Positions 9,083-18,095 of a stretch of DNA of 64,000 nucleotides are shown in pieces. The translations under genes and the position numbers were made by a program. Position 1 is the first letter of the stretch. Each line of letters opens with the position of its first letter. The notes under the pieces are model-generated. The model was not told the origin of the DNA. It did not search any database and worked only from the letters and a program-made list of their open reading frames with translations. The stretch lies in the NCBI GenBank assembly GCA_947039275.1, contig CAMQYL010000012.1, forward strand, positions 15,654 through 79,653, written 5' to 3'. Origin of the DNA: Amulumruptor sp947039275. Its GTDB lineage: Bacteria; Bacteroidota; Bacteroidia; Bacteroidales; Muribaculaceae.

Positions 9083-11229
9083 TTCTGAGGCAATCTTGAT
9101 ATGATTTTATCGACAAGCCGAGGCATCCATCGGCGTTTATAGTGGAAAATTATGGCGGACAGCAGCCATATCGTTATGAAATAGACAACTATAAAACGCC
9201 AATATGTGGCAGAAAAACCTTGCGTGTCAAAAAGCCGAGCTCCGAGTGTGTACATCAAGAAGCCGGGTTTGCTGTCTTGAAGCAGATAGCAACCCAGAGA
9301 TGCCGCTCCGAGCAGATTGATGAGCTTATTGTGAAACGAGAAGCGTGTGAAGAAACATACGAAGAAAAATGCACTCAGATTAATCAGAAGCCCCTGCCGC
9401 TGATAAGGTGAAAAAAGTGACGTCTGCACGTCCGGTTCTTCGACTGACGGGAGGTGCAGTATCCCTTGCATAGTCGCAAACAGTAGGAACCCGCCAATAA
9501 GCGCCCATGGGGAAAGGGTACTGAGACGCGGCTCCCGTACCATCCACCATCCGATTACATAGAGCCATAGGAAATAAAACATGACATCAGCAGGATAGAT
9601 GTAGTCGTAGTAATCGAATCCCCAGTAGTTATACATGTCATGGAGCGGATTCTGTCCCAGCCAGCCGCAGTAGATGCCTGCACACGTAAGCATGAGGACG
9701 AGAAGCCTCAATGACCGTAAGTCGAAGCGGCACAAACCTTTGTTGACCAATGGGATAAGTGTAATCAGGAGCAGATATGCCTTGATAAACCAGTAGTGGC
9801 TGCTTCCGATAGGGAATACAAGGGATTTGACGAGGTCGGTGACAGTGTGGTATTCGGCTGCAGTCTTGCCGAGCAAAGCTATTGTCACGAGTGACAGGAC
9901 GTTGAATAACAGGACTGTCAGCCATATATTGATTACCGATTTCCATGTAAGTCGCAATCCCATGACTCCCAGCAACATGACATATACAGACACGCAGCAT
10001 GAATTTATGCCGAATATGATTATGCCCCATGCGTCGTATAATGCAAAATCGGTGGCGGTCTTGGAGAATGTCAGGTGCTCGAGCAGTATCATCGACATGG
10101 CAAGAATGCGGGCAAGCTCGATAGAAGAATTGCGGCATGATGAGCGAGCCACAGTAGGCATCGGTGTGAGTGTAGCTGTGGGTGCTGTCGCGCGTAATGC
10201 CGGAAGCCGCCGGGCTATGAAGTCAGTAATCAGTAACAGCGGCTCGTATATGAGCCATGCTATAATCGCGGCAAAAGCCGTGGTGGACAGGCATATTACT
10301 GCCATTGTCGCCAGATTGGCTTTCAGAGACAGTTCGGTGATGTCCATCAGCCGTGTGGCGGCAGGACCCGTTATCAGCATAAATGTGCCGAGTATGGCAG
10401 TCGCGAGCCACGGAGGACCATTATAATCGCGTCGATGTCGTGTGGCATATGCGAATAGTAACACTGAAACCGTCAGGCTGAATGCGTTGTTGGCATGTCC
10501 CGACGAAAACCAGTAGGTCCACGGTCCGCTCATCCAGTCATGAATGTAAATAGCCGCTCCGAGGGCTATGGTGCATGCTCCGCTGCCGATAAACAGCCAG
10601 CGAGAGGGAAACCGGTCAAGGACGTGCGTGCACCTAATGTAATATCCGGTAACGTATAGATATATAAGGTAATATAGATTCCAGTGCCACCATGCAAGAT
10701 AGTTCTCTGCCATCCATCCGCACAGGATGACCGAGACTGTCAGGATGATTACAAGGGCTTTTATCTGCGGTCGGTCAAGAGCAGCAAGCCCTCTGTTGAT
10801 GAGCGGGGATAGTATAAGCAAAAAGAGATAGCCGTGTATCAGCCGATACGGCATCGATGATACCGGGAAGAATAGCATTGTCAGTGCTGTGGTCAGGAGG
10901 TTGTGGGGGCTGTCCGTAGCGGTATCCCATCCTGTTAAATGGGAGCCGGCAACAGAGACTAATGCGAAATTGACCGCATCGTATGACAATGCCACTAAAG
11001 CCAGCATTATCACGGACCGCCATGACAATCGCATGCCGCAGTATCCTATACACAGACCGAGGAGATTTATGCCTATAGAGAGAATATTCTCGGCAAAAAG
11101 GATTGACGACTCTGAGGCATCCCAGCTCCCTCCGATGCTCACTACGGCATACATTGCTACCACCATCGTCACGGCGATAGCGGCTGTTACTGCAATGGAT
11201 GCCTGTCTGAACGGTTGGGGAAGGGTCAT
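9061..11229 (-). CDS. Tandem acyltransferase-3-family membrane protein
   Basis: 722 residues, about twice the length of a normal acyltransferase-3 (OafA/WecH-like) protein. The C-terminal half (about 365-722) starts with RNSSIELARILAMSMILLEH, the usual first helix with the conserved Arg and His, and continues with the family's helices (SSHYWFIKAYLLLITLIPLV). The N-terminal half repeats the same layout: RQASIAVTAAIAVTMVVAMY aligns with that first helix but lacks the His, and GYLFLLILSPLINRGLAALD aligns with the YLL..PL motif. Such enzymes transfer acyl groups to surface sugars from the inner membrane. It starts 18 bp after radA ends, implying cotranscription. Confidence 0.8.
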   Translation of the reverse strand: MTLPQPFRQASIAVTAAIAVTMVVAMYAVVSIGGSWDASESSILFAENILSIGINLLGLCIGYCGMRLSWRSVIMLALVALSYDAVNFALVSVAGSHLTGWDTATDSPHNLLTTALTMLFFPVSSMPYRLIHGYLFLLILSPLINRGLAALDRPQIKALVIILTVSVILCGWMAENYLAWWHWNLYYLIYLYVTGYYIRCTHVLDRFPSRWLFIGSGACTIALGAAIYIHDWMSGPWTYWFSSGHANNAFSLTVSVLLFAYATRHRRDYNGPPWLATAILGTFMLITGPAATRLMDITELSLKANLATMAVICLSTTAFAAIIAWLIYEPLLLITDFIARRLPALRATAPTATLTPMPTVARSSCRNSSIELARILAMSMILLEHLTFSKTATDFALYDAWGIIIFGINSCCVSVYVMLLGVMGLRLTWKSVINIWLTVLLFNVLSLVTIALLGKTAAEYHTVTDLVKSLVFPIGSSHYWFIKAYLLLITLIPLVNKGLCRFDLRSLRLLVLMLTCAGIYCGWLGQNPLHDMYNYWGFDYYDYIYPADVMFYFLWLYVIGWWMVREPRLSTLSPWALIGGFLLFATMQGILHLPSVEEPDVQTSLFSPYQRQGLLINLSAFFFVCFFTRFSFHNKLINLLGAASLGCYLLQDSKPGFLMYTLGARLFDTQGFSATYWRFIVVYFITIWLLSAIIFHYKRRWMPRLVDKIISRLPQKWKKEIW

Positions 11230-11247
11230 TGGTGCAAGAGATGGTCG

Positions 11248-12612
11248 TCAGGTGAACAGTGCTTTGAATGCTTCTTCCACTTTAGACACTTCGATGCAGC
11301 GTATCTTCATCTTGGAAGTGTCCATCCCTTTGAGATTGCCGCGAGGAATCAGGATGGTGGACATACCGAGCTTTTCGGCTTCAAGTATGCGCTGCTCTAT
11401 GCGTGTCACCGGGCGTATCTCGCCTGAAAGCCCGATTTCCCCAGCCATGCACATGTCACGGGGCACAGCAAGGTCTACGTTGCTTGACATTATGGCGGCT
11501 GTCACGGCAAGGTCAAGAGCCGGGTCGTTGACTTTGATACCTCCGGCGATATTGAGAAACACGTCTTTGGACGCAAGGTGGAAGCCCGCACGTTTTTCAA
11601 GCACGGCAAGGAGCATGTTCATGCGCTTGGAATCGAATCCTGTCACGGCTCGTTGCGGTGTGCCGTAGGCAGCTGTGGAAACCAGAGCCTGTACTTCGAT
11701 CATGAATGGGCGGATGCCGTCGAGCGTCACGCCTATGGCTACTCCCGAGAGCTCTTCTTCCGAATGGCTCAGTAGCATTTCCGAGGGGTTGGCGACTTCG
11801 CGCAGACCGCGCTGGCACATCTCGTAGATGCCTAACTCCGATGTGCTGCCGAAGCGGTTTTTGATACTTCGGAGTATGCGGTACATGTAGTGCTTGTCGC
11901 CTTCGAAGTGTAGCACCACATCCACTATGTGCTCAAGCACTTTCGGTCCGGCTATGCTCCCCTCCTTGGTGATGTGACCGATGAGGAGCACCGGCACGCC
12001 TGATGTCTTGGCGTAGCGGAGCAGCCGGGCGGCGCATTCGCGCACCTGACTGACACTTCCAGCCGATGACTCTATGGTGTCGGAGGCTATGGTCTGGATT
12101 GAGTCGACCACGAGGAGCTGGGGCTTCACATGGTCGATGTGGTCCATGATGGTTTCCAGAGAGGTCTCGCACACGATGTAACAGTTTTCGCTTAGACGTC
12201 CGAGGCGTTCGGCGCGCATTTTGAGCTGGGCTGCGCTTTCCTCTCCGGAGACGTAAAGGATGCGGCGGCTCTTGATGGAGAGCACGTTTTGCAACACGAG
12301 GGTGGACTTGCCGATGCCCGGTTCGCCGCCTATCAGCACCATGGAGCCTGTCACCAGTCCGCCTCCGAGCACACGGTTAAGCTCGTCGGAGGGCATATGT
12401 ATGCGCTCCTCGTCGCTGCGTGGGATGTCGGAGACTCTGACAGGACGGCTTTTGAGCTCGCGGGAAGCTAACGGAGCCTTGGATGAAGTGGGGGATACGC
12501 GTTCTTCAACCATGGTGTTCCATTGCCCGCACTGGGAGCACCGTCCTTCCCATTTAGGCGATTCGGCACCGCATTCGGTGCAAAACCATGCAGTCTTGAT
12601 TTTCTTTGCCAT
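11248..12612 (-). CDS. radA: DNA repair protein RadA
   Basis: A branch-migration helicase that helps RecA process recombination intermediates. 454 residues from the ATG at 12612. An N-terminal C4 zinc finger (CTECG...CSQCG, about residues 10-30) is followed by the RecA-like ATPase core with Walker A GGEPGIGKSTLV, the RadA-specific KNRFG motif, and a C-terminal Lon-protease-like domain (about 280-450). A farther in-frame Met at 12663 is ruled out because the promoter's -7 box (12620-12627) lies inside that extension. It is first in an operon with the tandem acyltransferase. Confidence 0.95.
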   Translation of the reverse strand: MAKKIKTAWFCTECGAESPKWEGRCSQCGQWNTMVEERVSPTSSKAPLASRELKSRPVRVSDIPRSDEERIHMPSDELNRVLGGGLVTGSMVLIGGEPGIGKSTLVLQNVLSIKSRRILYVSGEESAAQLKMRAERLGRLSENCYIVCETSLETIMDHIDHVKPQLLVVDSIQTIASDTIESSAGSVSQVRECAARLLRYAKTSGVPVLLIGHITKEGSIAGPKVLEHIVDVVLHFEGDKHYMYRILRSIKNRFGSTSELGIYEMCQRGLREVANPSEMLLSHSEEELSGVAIGVTLDGIRPFMIEVQALVSTAAYGTPQRAVTGFDSKRMNMLLAVLEKRAGFHLASKDVFLNIAGGIKVNDPALDLAVTAAIMSSNVDLAVPRDMCMAGEIGLSGEIRPVTRIEQRILEAEKLGMSTILIPRGNLKGMDTSKMKIRCIEVSKVEEAFKALFT

Positions 12613-12619
12613 AGCTTTA

Positions 12620-12627
12620 CAAAGATA
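12620..12627 (-). promoter_or_regulatory. -7 box of the radA promoter
   Basis: TATCTTTG on the minus strand, ending only 7 nt before the radA ATG, so the transcript would be nearly leaderless. It also decides the radA start. Confidence 0.55.
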
Positions 12628-12648
12628 GCGAATATGTGGGAAAAGATG

Positions 12649-12656
12649 TAACTTTG
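12649..12656 (+). promoter_or_regulatory. -7 box of the formate/nitrite-transporter promoter
   Basis: TAACTTTG, a perfect TAnnTTTG match 19 bp before the ATG at 12676; divergent from the radA promoter 22 bp away. Confidence 0.5.
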
Positions 12657-12675
12657 CTGGCAAATTCCAGTCATT

Positions 12676-13440
12676 ATGAAATCACAGCAGCAGATTATAT
12701 GTGACCTTGTCGGTGTCGGCTCGGCTAAAGTCGCTTATACACCCGTGGAGAAATTTGTCCGCACGGTCATGGCAGGTGCGTTTATAGCTTTGGGCGGCAT
12801 TTTGTCAATTGTCGCCTCGGCTGGTTTTGCCGATAATCCTTCGGCTCAGAAGGTGATGTCGGGTCTGACGTTCCCTATCGGACTGTTGCTTACGGTGGTG
12901 TTTGGGGCGGAGCTGTTCACTGGTAATTGTGCCGTGCTCATGCCTGGTGCGCTCCAGGGCAGATTGTCTATCGGTCAGGTCGCTAAAAATCTTGCCGTGG
13001 TATGGGTTGGAAACTTTGTAGGGGCTTTGTTGATTGTAGGTTTGATGGTGATCGGAAGCGGTCTGCTTGATGCCGATCCGTTTTCGGCTGTGATAATAAA
13101 GCTGGTGGACGCGAAGATGTCCTTGTTGCCTATGACCGCCTTTTGGCGCGGCATAGGGTGCAACTGGCTCGTCTGCCTTGCCATATGGCTTGCTCTGACC
13201 TCCGATGGTATTGTGGGTAAAGCTGTGGGCTGCTGGATCCCTGTTGCTGCATTTGTTATATTGGGTCTGGAGCACTCTGTTGCCAACATGTTTTTCATCC
13301 CTGCCGGCATGTATGTGTCCGGATTGTGGGATTGGAGCGGTCTGGTCTGCAATCTTCTCCCCGTTACTCTCGGCAATATCGTAGGTGGCTCGCTTTTTGT
13401 AGGCTGTCTCTATGCATGGCTCTATCGTTCTGACATCTGA
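12676..13440 (+). CDS. Formate/nitrite transporter (FNT) family channel
   Basis: A 254-residue inner-membrane channel of the FocA/NirC family, which forms pentamers passing formate, nitrite or hydrosulfide. Six helices are visible; GAFIALGGILSIVASAGF is helix 1, and GAELFTGNCAVLMPGALQGR carries the conserved ELFTGN motif after helix 2. The paired NxxxG/H element is seen in FVILGLEHSVANMFFIPAGM, with the channel His. No pyruvate-formate lyase or nitrite reductase gene is adjacent, so the substrate is not settled by context. Its stop is 9 bp from the convergent toxin remnant. Confidence 0.9.
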   Translation: MKSQQQIICDLVGVGSAKVAYTPVEKFVRTVMAGAFIALGGILSIVASAGFADNPSAQKVMSGLTFPIGLLLTVVFGAELFTGNCAVLMPGALQGRLSIGQVAKNLAVVWVGNFVGALLIVGLMVIGSGLLDADPFSAVIIKLVDAKMSLLPMTAFWRGIGCNWLVCLAIWLALTSDGIVGKAVGCWIPVAAFVILGLEHSVANMFFIPAGMYVSGLWDWSGLVCNLLPVTLGNIVGGSLFVGCLYAWLYRSDI

Positions 13441-13449
13441 TAAAGACGC

Positions 13450-13724
13450 CTACTTGTCGTCATAATGCCCCTCGACTTCGATGATCATGACGCACACGGT
13501 GTTGTCATATATGTCATAGATGACACGGTCATGGGCAGTCAATCTGCGTGAGTATGCACATCGTTGCCTCCTTTGAGAGGTTCGGGATGCCCAATGCCAG
13601 TGCGTGGATGTTGGGTGATATCTTGGAGTATATTGGTCAGTTTCTTGAAAACCAACGGATTTGACTTCTTCCACTTACCCATGGTTTTCAGTGCCTTGGG
13701 ATCAAAAGAGATAGAATAGCGCAT
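13450..13724 (-). pseudogene. YoeB/Txe-family toxin, frameshifted
   Basis: Two overlapping frames together give one complete RelE/YoeB toxin. The first (13724 down to 13539) encodes MRYSISFDPKALKTMGKWKK through GIGHPEPLKGGNDV and then runs out of frame to a TGA. The second (to 13450) resumes with YSRRLTAHDRVIYDIYDNTV and ends EVEGHYDDK, carrying the conserved SRR, HDR/YDIYD and C-terminal HY catalytic elements. The break is near 13553-13560 and needs 2 nt removed or 1 nt added. The gene overlaps its antitoxin's stop by 1 nt (TAATG). It is either inactive or a sequencing error. Confidence 0.8.
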
Positions 13725-13975
13725 TACAAAGAATTTAAGAGGTCATTTAGCTCCTCTGCTGTATGGCATGTTGTGCAATTCCCTCTATTGTAGTTCTGGC
13801 GAGCTTCATTAATGCGGCTTTGCAGTTCGGGCGTGATTGTGAGGTCGTCATCGTTGACGGGGATGAGGGCGTAGGTCTGGCGTTTGCGGCGGATAAGGAC
13901 GCGTTCACCGGCATCAACCTTGTCAAATGATGATGCCATATTACTGCGGAAATCTCTGACTGTGAGTGTGTACAT
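13724..13975 (-). CDS. YefM/Phd-family antitoxin
   Basis: 83 residues from the ATG at 13975; upstream in-frame codons lie in the promoter. The N-terminal Phd/YefM fold is clear: MYTLTVRDFRSNMASSFDKV, GERVLIRRKRQTYALIPV, followed by an acidic-basic C-terminal region that would wrap the toxin. It normally neutralises YoeB and represses its own operon. The toxin downstream is frameshifted, so this may now be an orphan antitoxin. Confidence 0.85.
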   Translation of the reverse strand: MYTLTVRDFRSNMASSFDKVDAGERVLIRRKRQTYALIPVNDDDLTITPELQSRINEARQNYNRGNCTTCHTAEELNDLLNSL

Positions 13976-14002
13976 GGTGCTTATGTGTTTCTGACGTTTT
14001 CG

Positions 14003-14034
14003 CAAATATAACGGTTTCTTTGTAATATAACAAA
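14003..14034 (-). promoter_or_regulatory. Promoter of the yefM-yoeB pair
   Basis: On the minus strand TTTG (14031-14034), 20-bp spacer, TATATTTG (14003-14010); about 20-nt leader before the antitoxin ATG. Confidence 0.6.
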
Positions 14035-14123
14035 TATGTGTACACAAAAGCGTGCACATATTTGAATATAAATAAAAAAAGATGATGAAGCGGATGGCTT
14101 CATCATCTTCAAGCTTTTGTTGT

Positions 14124-14200
14124 TGGTCGGGGTGACTAGACTCGAACTAGCGACCTCACGCCCCCCAGACGCGTACTCTAACCAACTGAGCTACACCCCG
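14124..14200 (-). tRNA. tRNA-Pro (anticodon GGG)
   Basis: Read on the minus strand, acceptor arm CGGGGTG (14200-14194) pairs with CACCCCG (14134-14128). The D arm GCTCAGTTGGTTAGAGT, anticodon loop CTGGGGG with anticodon GGG, T arm with TTCGAGT and discriminator A fit a standard cloverleaf, and the CCA end is encoded (14126-14124). GGG reads proline codons CCC and CCT. Confidence 0.95.
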
Positions 14201-14278
14201 ATTTGATTTTCAAAAGCGATGCAAAGGTAAGGAGTTTTGGGGAATGATGCAATACTTTGCGCCAAAAATTATCACATT

Positions 14279-17200
14279 TTAACAGATGCGAGGTGCTATG
14301 AAGTGGCTCATGCGTTCTGCCGGGATGTCTCGACGACGTGTGTAATCATCAAACTGCTCGGGTGATATGTCTCCTATGCTGAAATAGCGGGCATCATCGC
14401 GGATGATGAAAAATCCAGTCGTAGTGGCTTGCGGATAGAGCGCTCCGTTTTCGGTGTAAGTGATGCCTAATGAGTCGTAATCAAGCAGTTTGTCAGCCTC
14501 AAAGATGAGAGACTGGTCGGGCATTGACTGGTAGCCGATGGCTGGACGGATGCCGCGGCCGCCGGAGATGCGCTGGTGGAGCATCTCGGTGGCGGCTTCG
14601 GCGAGTCGGTCGGCTATGGACTGATGTAACATTGCTGAGAACTCATCGCCGGAAGCCCGTCGCGATTCTATGCGCTCTTGTATCTCTGGACCTACTGTGC
14701 ATGTGAAGAATGTCAGACGGTCAGGGTATGTGATGCTGTCTGTAGCCTCGGCTACGAAGTCAGCCAATGCCAGCCTCGGTTGTCCGCCGGCATCAGTCTG
14801 CTGGCGGAGTGTCGGAAACACTACTTCCTCGCTGTCTGTTTGTATGGCTATGTCGTTTCCTCTCGAGCCTGCGGCATGTGTGGCGGTGCGTACGGTGATT
14901 CCTTGCGGGAATTTCTCGGATAGGGTGTCAAGCAGCCGGTTTGCCTCCTTTATGAGCTGCATGGCTTCCGCCCCTTTCTTGCGTTTCTCTTCTGGCAGCG
15001 ATGCAAGCCACTGGGCGCGGCAGTGGTCGCAGCCTTTGATGTCGGTCATTGAGGCGAGGGATGCATCCAGACCCCACGCTATCAGGAATGCGCGCCAGTT
15101 GATGTAACTGCGCACTTCGGATATGGGCACATGGCGTGTTTCTGTGCCAACGGGGAGGGGAGATGACTGGCTGCCGTCGGTGGGTGCTGGTTGTCGCAGG
15201 TTGTTTGCCTGCTGGAAAGACAGCAAGGGCGACGAGGGTGCGTCATGGTCGTGTCGCAGATTCTCCTGTCGGGCTTGAAGTTGGCGGATGGCTTCCTGAC
15301 GTGTGGCAGGGTTGAGCCATTGGCGTGCTACGCCTGGGAGCTGGGCGGCATCGACGGTGTGAAACACTTGTCCGCTGTATCCTGGGGCTATGCGCACCGC
15401 TGTGTGTATGGCGGATGTGGCAGCTCCGCCCACAAACAGTGGTATCCGCAGCCCTTCGCGCTCCATCAGGGCGGCAAATTCCTGCATCTCGTGGAGCGAG
15501 GGGGTGATGAGTCCGCTCAGACCTATCATGTCGGCTTTGAAGTCTCGGGCATGGGCGAGGATGGTCTCTGCCGGGACCATCACGCCGAGGTCGTCGACCT
15601 TGAAACCGTTGCAGCGAAGTATGATTGCCACTATGTTTTTGCCTATGTCGTGAACGTCGCCTTTGACGGTAGCGAGCACCACACGTGGAGCGTCAGACTG
15701 GGCGGCGTCACCTGAAGCAGAGGACTGTTCGATGTAAGGGGTCAGCCATTTGACAGCCTCTTTCATGGCTCCGGCACTCTTGACCACCTGAGGCAAGAAA
15801 ATGCGGCCGTCGGCAAACAGCCTGCCTACTTCGTTCATGCCCGACATCAGACTGCCGTCCACGATTTCCATGGCTGACTTGCCGGCATCTATCTCGCTCT
15901 GGAGCAGAGCCTCTATGCCCTCGTGCCGTCCGCGCACTATCATCTCGGCTATACGCTCCGATGCGGATTTGGTGGCGGAGGGGTTTGGGGATGCCTTGGC
16001 AGGCTCAGGCTTGGTGGCAGCGAGTATCTCCCCGGCGAGGTCTACAAGGCGGTCTACGGCATCGGATGAGTCATTAAGCAATACATGGTCAACGGCCTCG
16101 ATGAGCTGAGGGTCGAAATCTTCGCTCTTTTTCATGGCTGACGGATTGACGATGCCCATATCCAGACCCTCGGCTAGGGTTATGAATCGCGTGTGCATCG
16201 CTTCGCGGACTGTGTTGTTGCCGCGGAATGAAAACGACAGGTTGCTTATGCCTCCGCTGACATGCACACCGGGCATTTCTGCCTTGATGTACTTGCTGGC
16301 TTCGATGAAAGCCCTGCCGAAATCGTTGTGGGCTTCTATGCCTGTGGCAACGGCAAGCACATTGGGGTCGAATATGATGTCGCATGGATGTAACGCGGCT
16401 TTGTTGACGAGCAGGTCGTACTGGCGGCGCACGACCTCCATCTTGCGCTCGTATGTATCAGCCTGCCCTGTCTCATCCATTGCCATCACCACTACGGCGC
16501 ATCCCATGTCGCGTATCTCGCGGGCTCGGAGCAGAAATGTCTCTTCTCCCTCTTTGAGCGATATGGAGTTGACGATGCCGCGTCCGCGCAGATGCTTCAT
16601 GCCTTCGGCTATCGCTGCCCAGTTGCTGGAGTCTATCATGACGGGGGCGGTGGATGTCACGCTGTCGGAGGCGAGGAGTTCAAGGAACCGAGCCATTTCG
16701 GCAGGTGCATCAAGCATGGCGTCGTCGACATTGACATCGATGACGGCTGCCCCGGCATGAATCTGTGAGCGTGCTATGTCTATCGCCTCGTCAAGTTTTC
16801 CCTCCTTGACGAGACGCAGGAATTTGCGGCTTCCAGCCACGTTGCATCTCTCCCCGATTTTTACGAAATCGCCGCCCGTGGCGAGTATGTCGGTCAGTTC
16901 AAGCCCTGCGAGCCTCATATGGTCATCGGGGGTAGGGATGGGACGCGGCGTGGCATCGGCTGCCAGAGCGGCAAGCGCGCGGATATGGGCTGGGGTAGTG
17001 CCGCAGCATCCGCCTACGATATTGAGCATCCGTGCATCAAGCAGCAGACGGATGGCGTCTGCCATCTTCTCCGGAGTTTCGTCATATCCGCCTGACTCGT
17101 TGGGCAGTCCGGCGTTAGGGTAGAAGCTCACGGCACAGGGGATGGCATTGAGCTGCTTAATATACGGGATGAGCTGGTCGGCGCCGAAGCCGCAGTTGAG

Positions 17201-17965
17201 ACCTATGGACAGGGGCTGTGCGTGTGCCACCGAAGCGACGAATGCCATCAGTGTCTGTCCGGCTAGTGTGCGCCCGTTTTCGGTCAGGGTGGCTGATATC
17301 ATAATGGGCACTCTGCGACCTGAGGCTTTCATGGACTGTATGGCGGCGTATATCGCTGCTTTGACGTTGAGTGTGTCAAAACAGGTCTCGAACAGCAGGG
17401 CATCAACGCCTGCATCGATGAGTGCCGCGGTCTGCTGGCGGTAGGCTTCGGTGAGCGTGTCCCATGTCAGAGGGTCGGCATCGCCGAGACTTGCAGCCAT
17501 TGACAGGGATTTGTTGGTCGGTCCGATGCTGGCTGCCACCCATCTGACGGCTCCGGGATGGCTTGTGCAGAACTCGTCCACCGCCTCCCGCGCTACCTTG
17601 ACGGCGGCGCGGTTAATCACGTCCACATGTTCCTCTAATCCGTATTCTGCCAGTGACAGACTGTTGGAGCTGAACGTGTTGGCGCATATTATATCGGCAC
17701 CGGCATCAAGATATGCCTTGTGGATGTCGCGGATTACAGCCGGAGCGGTTACCGACAGCACATCGTTGCATCCGGCGAGGTTGCATGAGTGGGATGCGAA
17801 TTCTTCACCTCTGAAGTCGGCTTCCGTCAAGCCGTATGACTGTATCATAGTGCCCATGGCACCGTCGAGCACAAGCACTCTGTGGGTGACGGCTTCGGCA
17901 AGCAGTGCGCTGTTGCCGTCGTAGTGCATCTGTCTTATGTCCTGTAGATTATCTGTGGTTGCCAT
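14279..17965 (-). CDS. metH: Cobalamin-dependent methionine synthase
   Basis: Transfers the methyl group of 5-methyltetrahydrofolate to homocysteine through enzyme-bound cobalamin. The 1228 residues carry all four modules: homocysteine-binding barrel (about 20-340; LDGAMGTMIQ, zinc Cys in GLNCGFG and VGGCCGTTP), pterin-binding barrel (about 360-620; GERCNVAGSRKFLR), cobalamin cap and Rossmann domain (about 660-900; DVHDIGKNIV with the lower-axial His), and the AdoMet-binding activation domain (about 940-1228; ADRLAEAATEMLHQ, RPAIGYQSMPDQ). A short leader of about 25 nt leaves no room for a cobalamin riboswitch. Confidence 0.97.
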   Translation of the reverse strand: MATTDNLQDIRQMHYDGNSALLAEAVTHRVLVLDGAMGTMIQSYGLTEADFRGEEFASHSCNLAGCNDVLSVTAPAVIRDIHKAYLDAGADIICANTFSSNSLSLAEYGLEEHVDVINRAAVKVAREAVDEFCTSHPGAVRWVAASIGPTNKSLSMAASLGDADPLTWDTLTEAYRQQTAALIDAGVDALLFETCFDTLNVKAAIYAAIQSMKASGRRVPIMISATLTENGRTLAGQTLMAFVASVAHAQPLSIGLNCGFGADQLIPYIKQLNAIPCAVSFYPNAGLPNESGGYDETPEKMADAIRLLLDARMLNIVGGCCGTTPAHIRALAALAADATPRPIPTPDDHMRLAGLELTDILATGGDFVKIGERCNVAGSRKFLRLVKEGKLDEAIDIARSQIHAGAAVIDVNVDDAMLDAPAEMARFLELLASDSVTSTAPVMIDSSNWAAIAEGMKHLRGRGIVNSISLKEGEETFLLRAREIRDMGCAVVVMAMDETGQADTYERKMEVVRRQYDLLVNKAALHPCDIIFDPNVLAVATGIEAHNDFGRAFIEASKYIKAEMPGVHVSGGISNLSFSFRGNNTVREAMHTRFITLAEGLDMGIVNPSAMKKSEDFDPQLIEAVDHVLLNDSSDAVDRLVDLAGEILAATKPEPAKASPNPSATKSASERIAEMIVRGRHEGIEALLQSEIDAGKSAMEIVDGSLMSGMNEVGRLFADGRIFLPQVVKSAGAMKEAVKWLTPYIEQSSASGDAAQSDAPRVVLATVKGDVHDIGKNIVAIILRCNGFKVDDLGVMVPAETILAHARDFKADMIGLSGLITPSLHEMQEFAALMEREGLRIPLFVGGAATSAIHTAVRIAPGYSGQVFHTVDAAQLPGVARQWLNPATRQEAIRQLQARQENLRHDHDAPSSPLLSFQQANNLRQPAPTDGSQSSPLPVGTETRHVPISEVRSYINWRAFLIAWGLDASLASMTDIKGCDHCRAQWLASLPEEKRKKGAEAMQLIKEANRLLDTLSEKFPQGITVRTATHAAGSRGNDIAIQTDSEEVVFPTLRQQTDAGGQPRLALADFVAEATDSITYPDRLTFFTCTVGPEIQERIESRRASGDEFSAMLHQSIADRLAEAATEMLHQRISGGRGIRPAIGYQSMPDQSLIFEADKLLDYDSLGITYTENGALYPQATTTGFFIIRDDARYFSIGDISPEQFDDYTRRRDIPAERMSHFIAPRIC

Positions 17966-17996
17966 ATGCTTGGTTGGGTGGTGGTTGATGTGTGTG

Positions 17997-18004
17997 CAAA
18001 GTTA
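17997..18004 (-). promoter_or_regulatory. -7 box of the metH promoter
   Basis: TAACTTTG on the minus strand, 31 bp before the metH ATG at 17965. Confidence 0.5.
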
Positions 18005-18009
18005 CTAAA

Positions 18010-18043
18010 AAATGTCCCTACACATCGTCGTGCAGGGACATTT
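18010..18043 (-). terminator. Terminator after amt
   Basis: Inverted repeat AAATGTCCCT (18010-18019) / AGGGACATTT (18034-18043). Read on the minus strand the stem is followed by TTTT, fitting transcription out of amt; it also separates amt from the metH promoter. Confidence 0.75.
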
Positions 18044-18095
18044 CTCCTCATTTATATAACATTTTATACACACATCAGTGACTGTCCGTTAATTT

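Noticed and set aside
17966..18010. Riboswitch upstream of metH
   Set aside because: The -7 box leaves only about 25 nt of leader.
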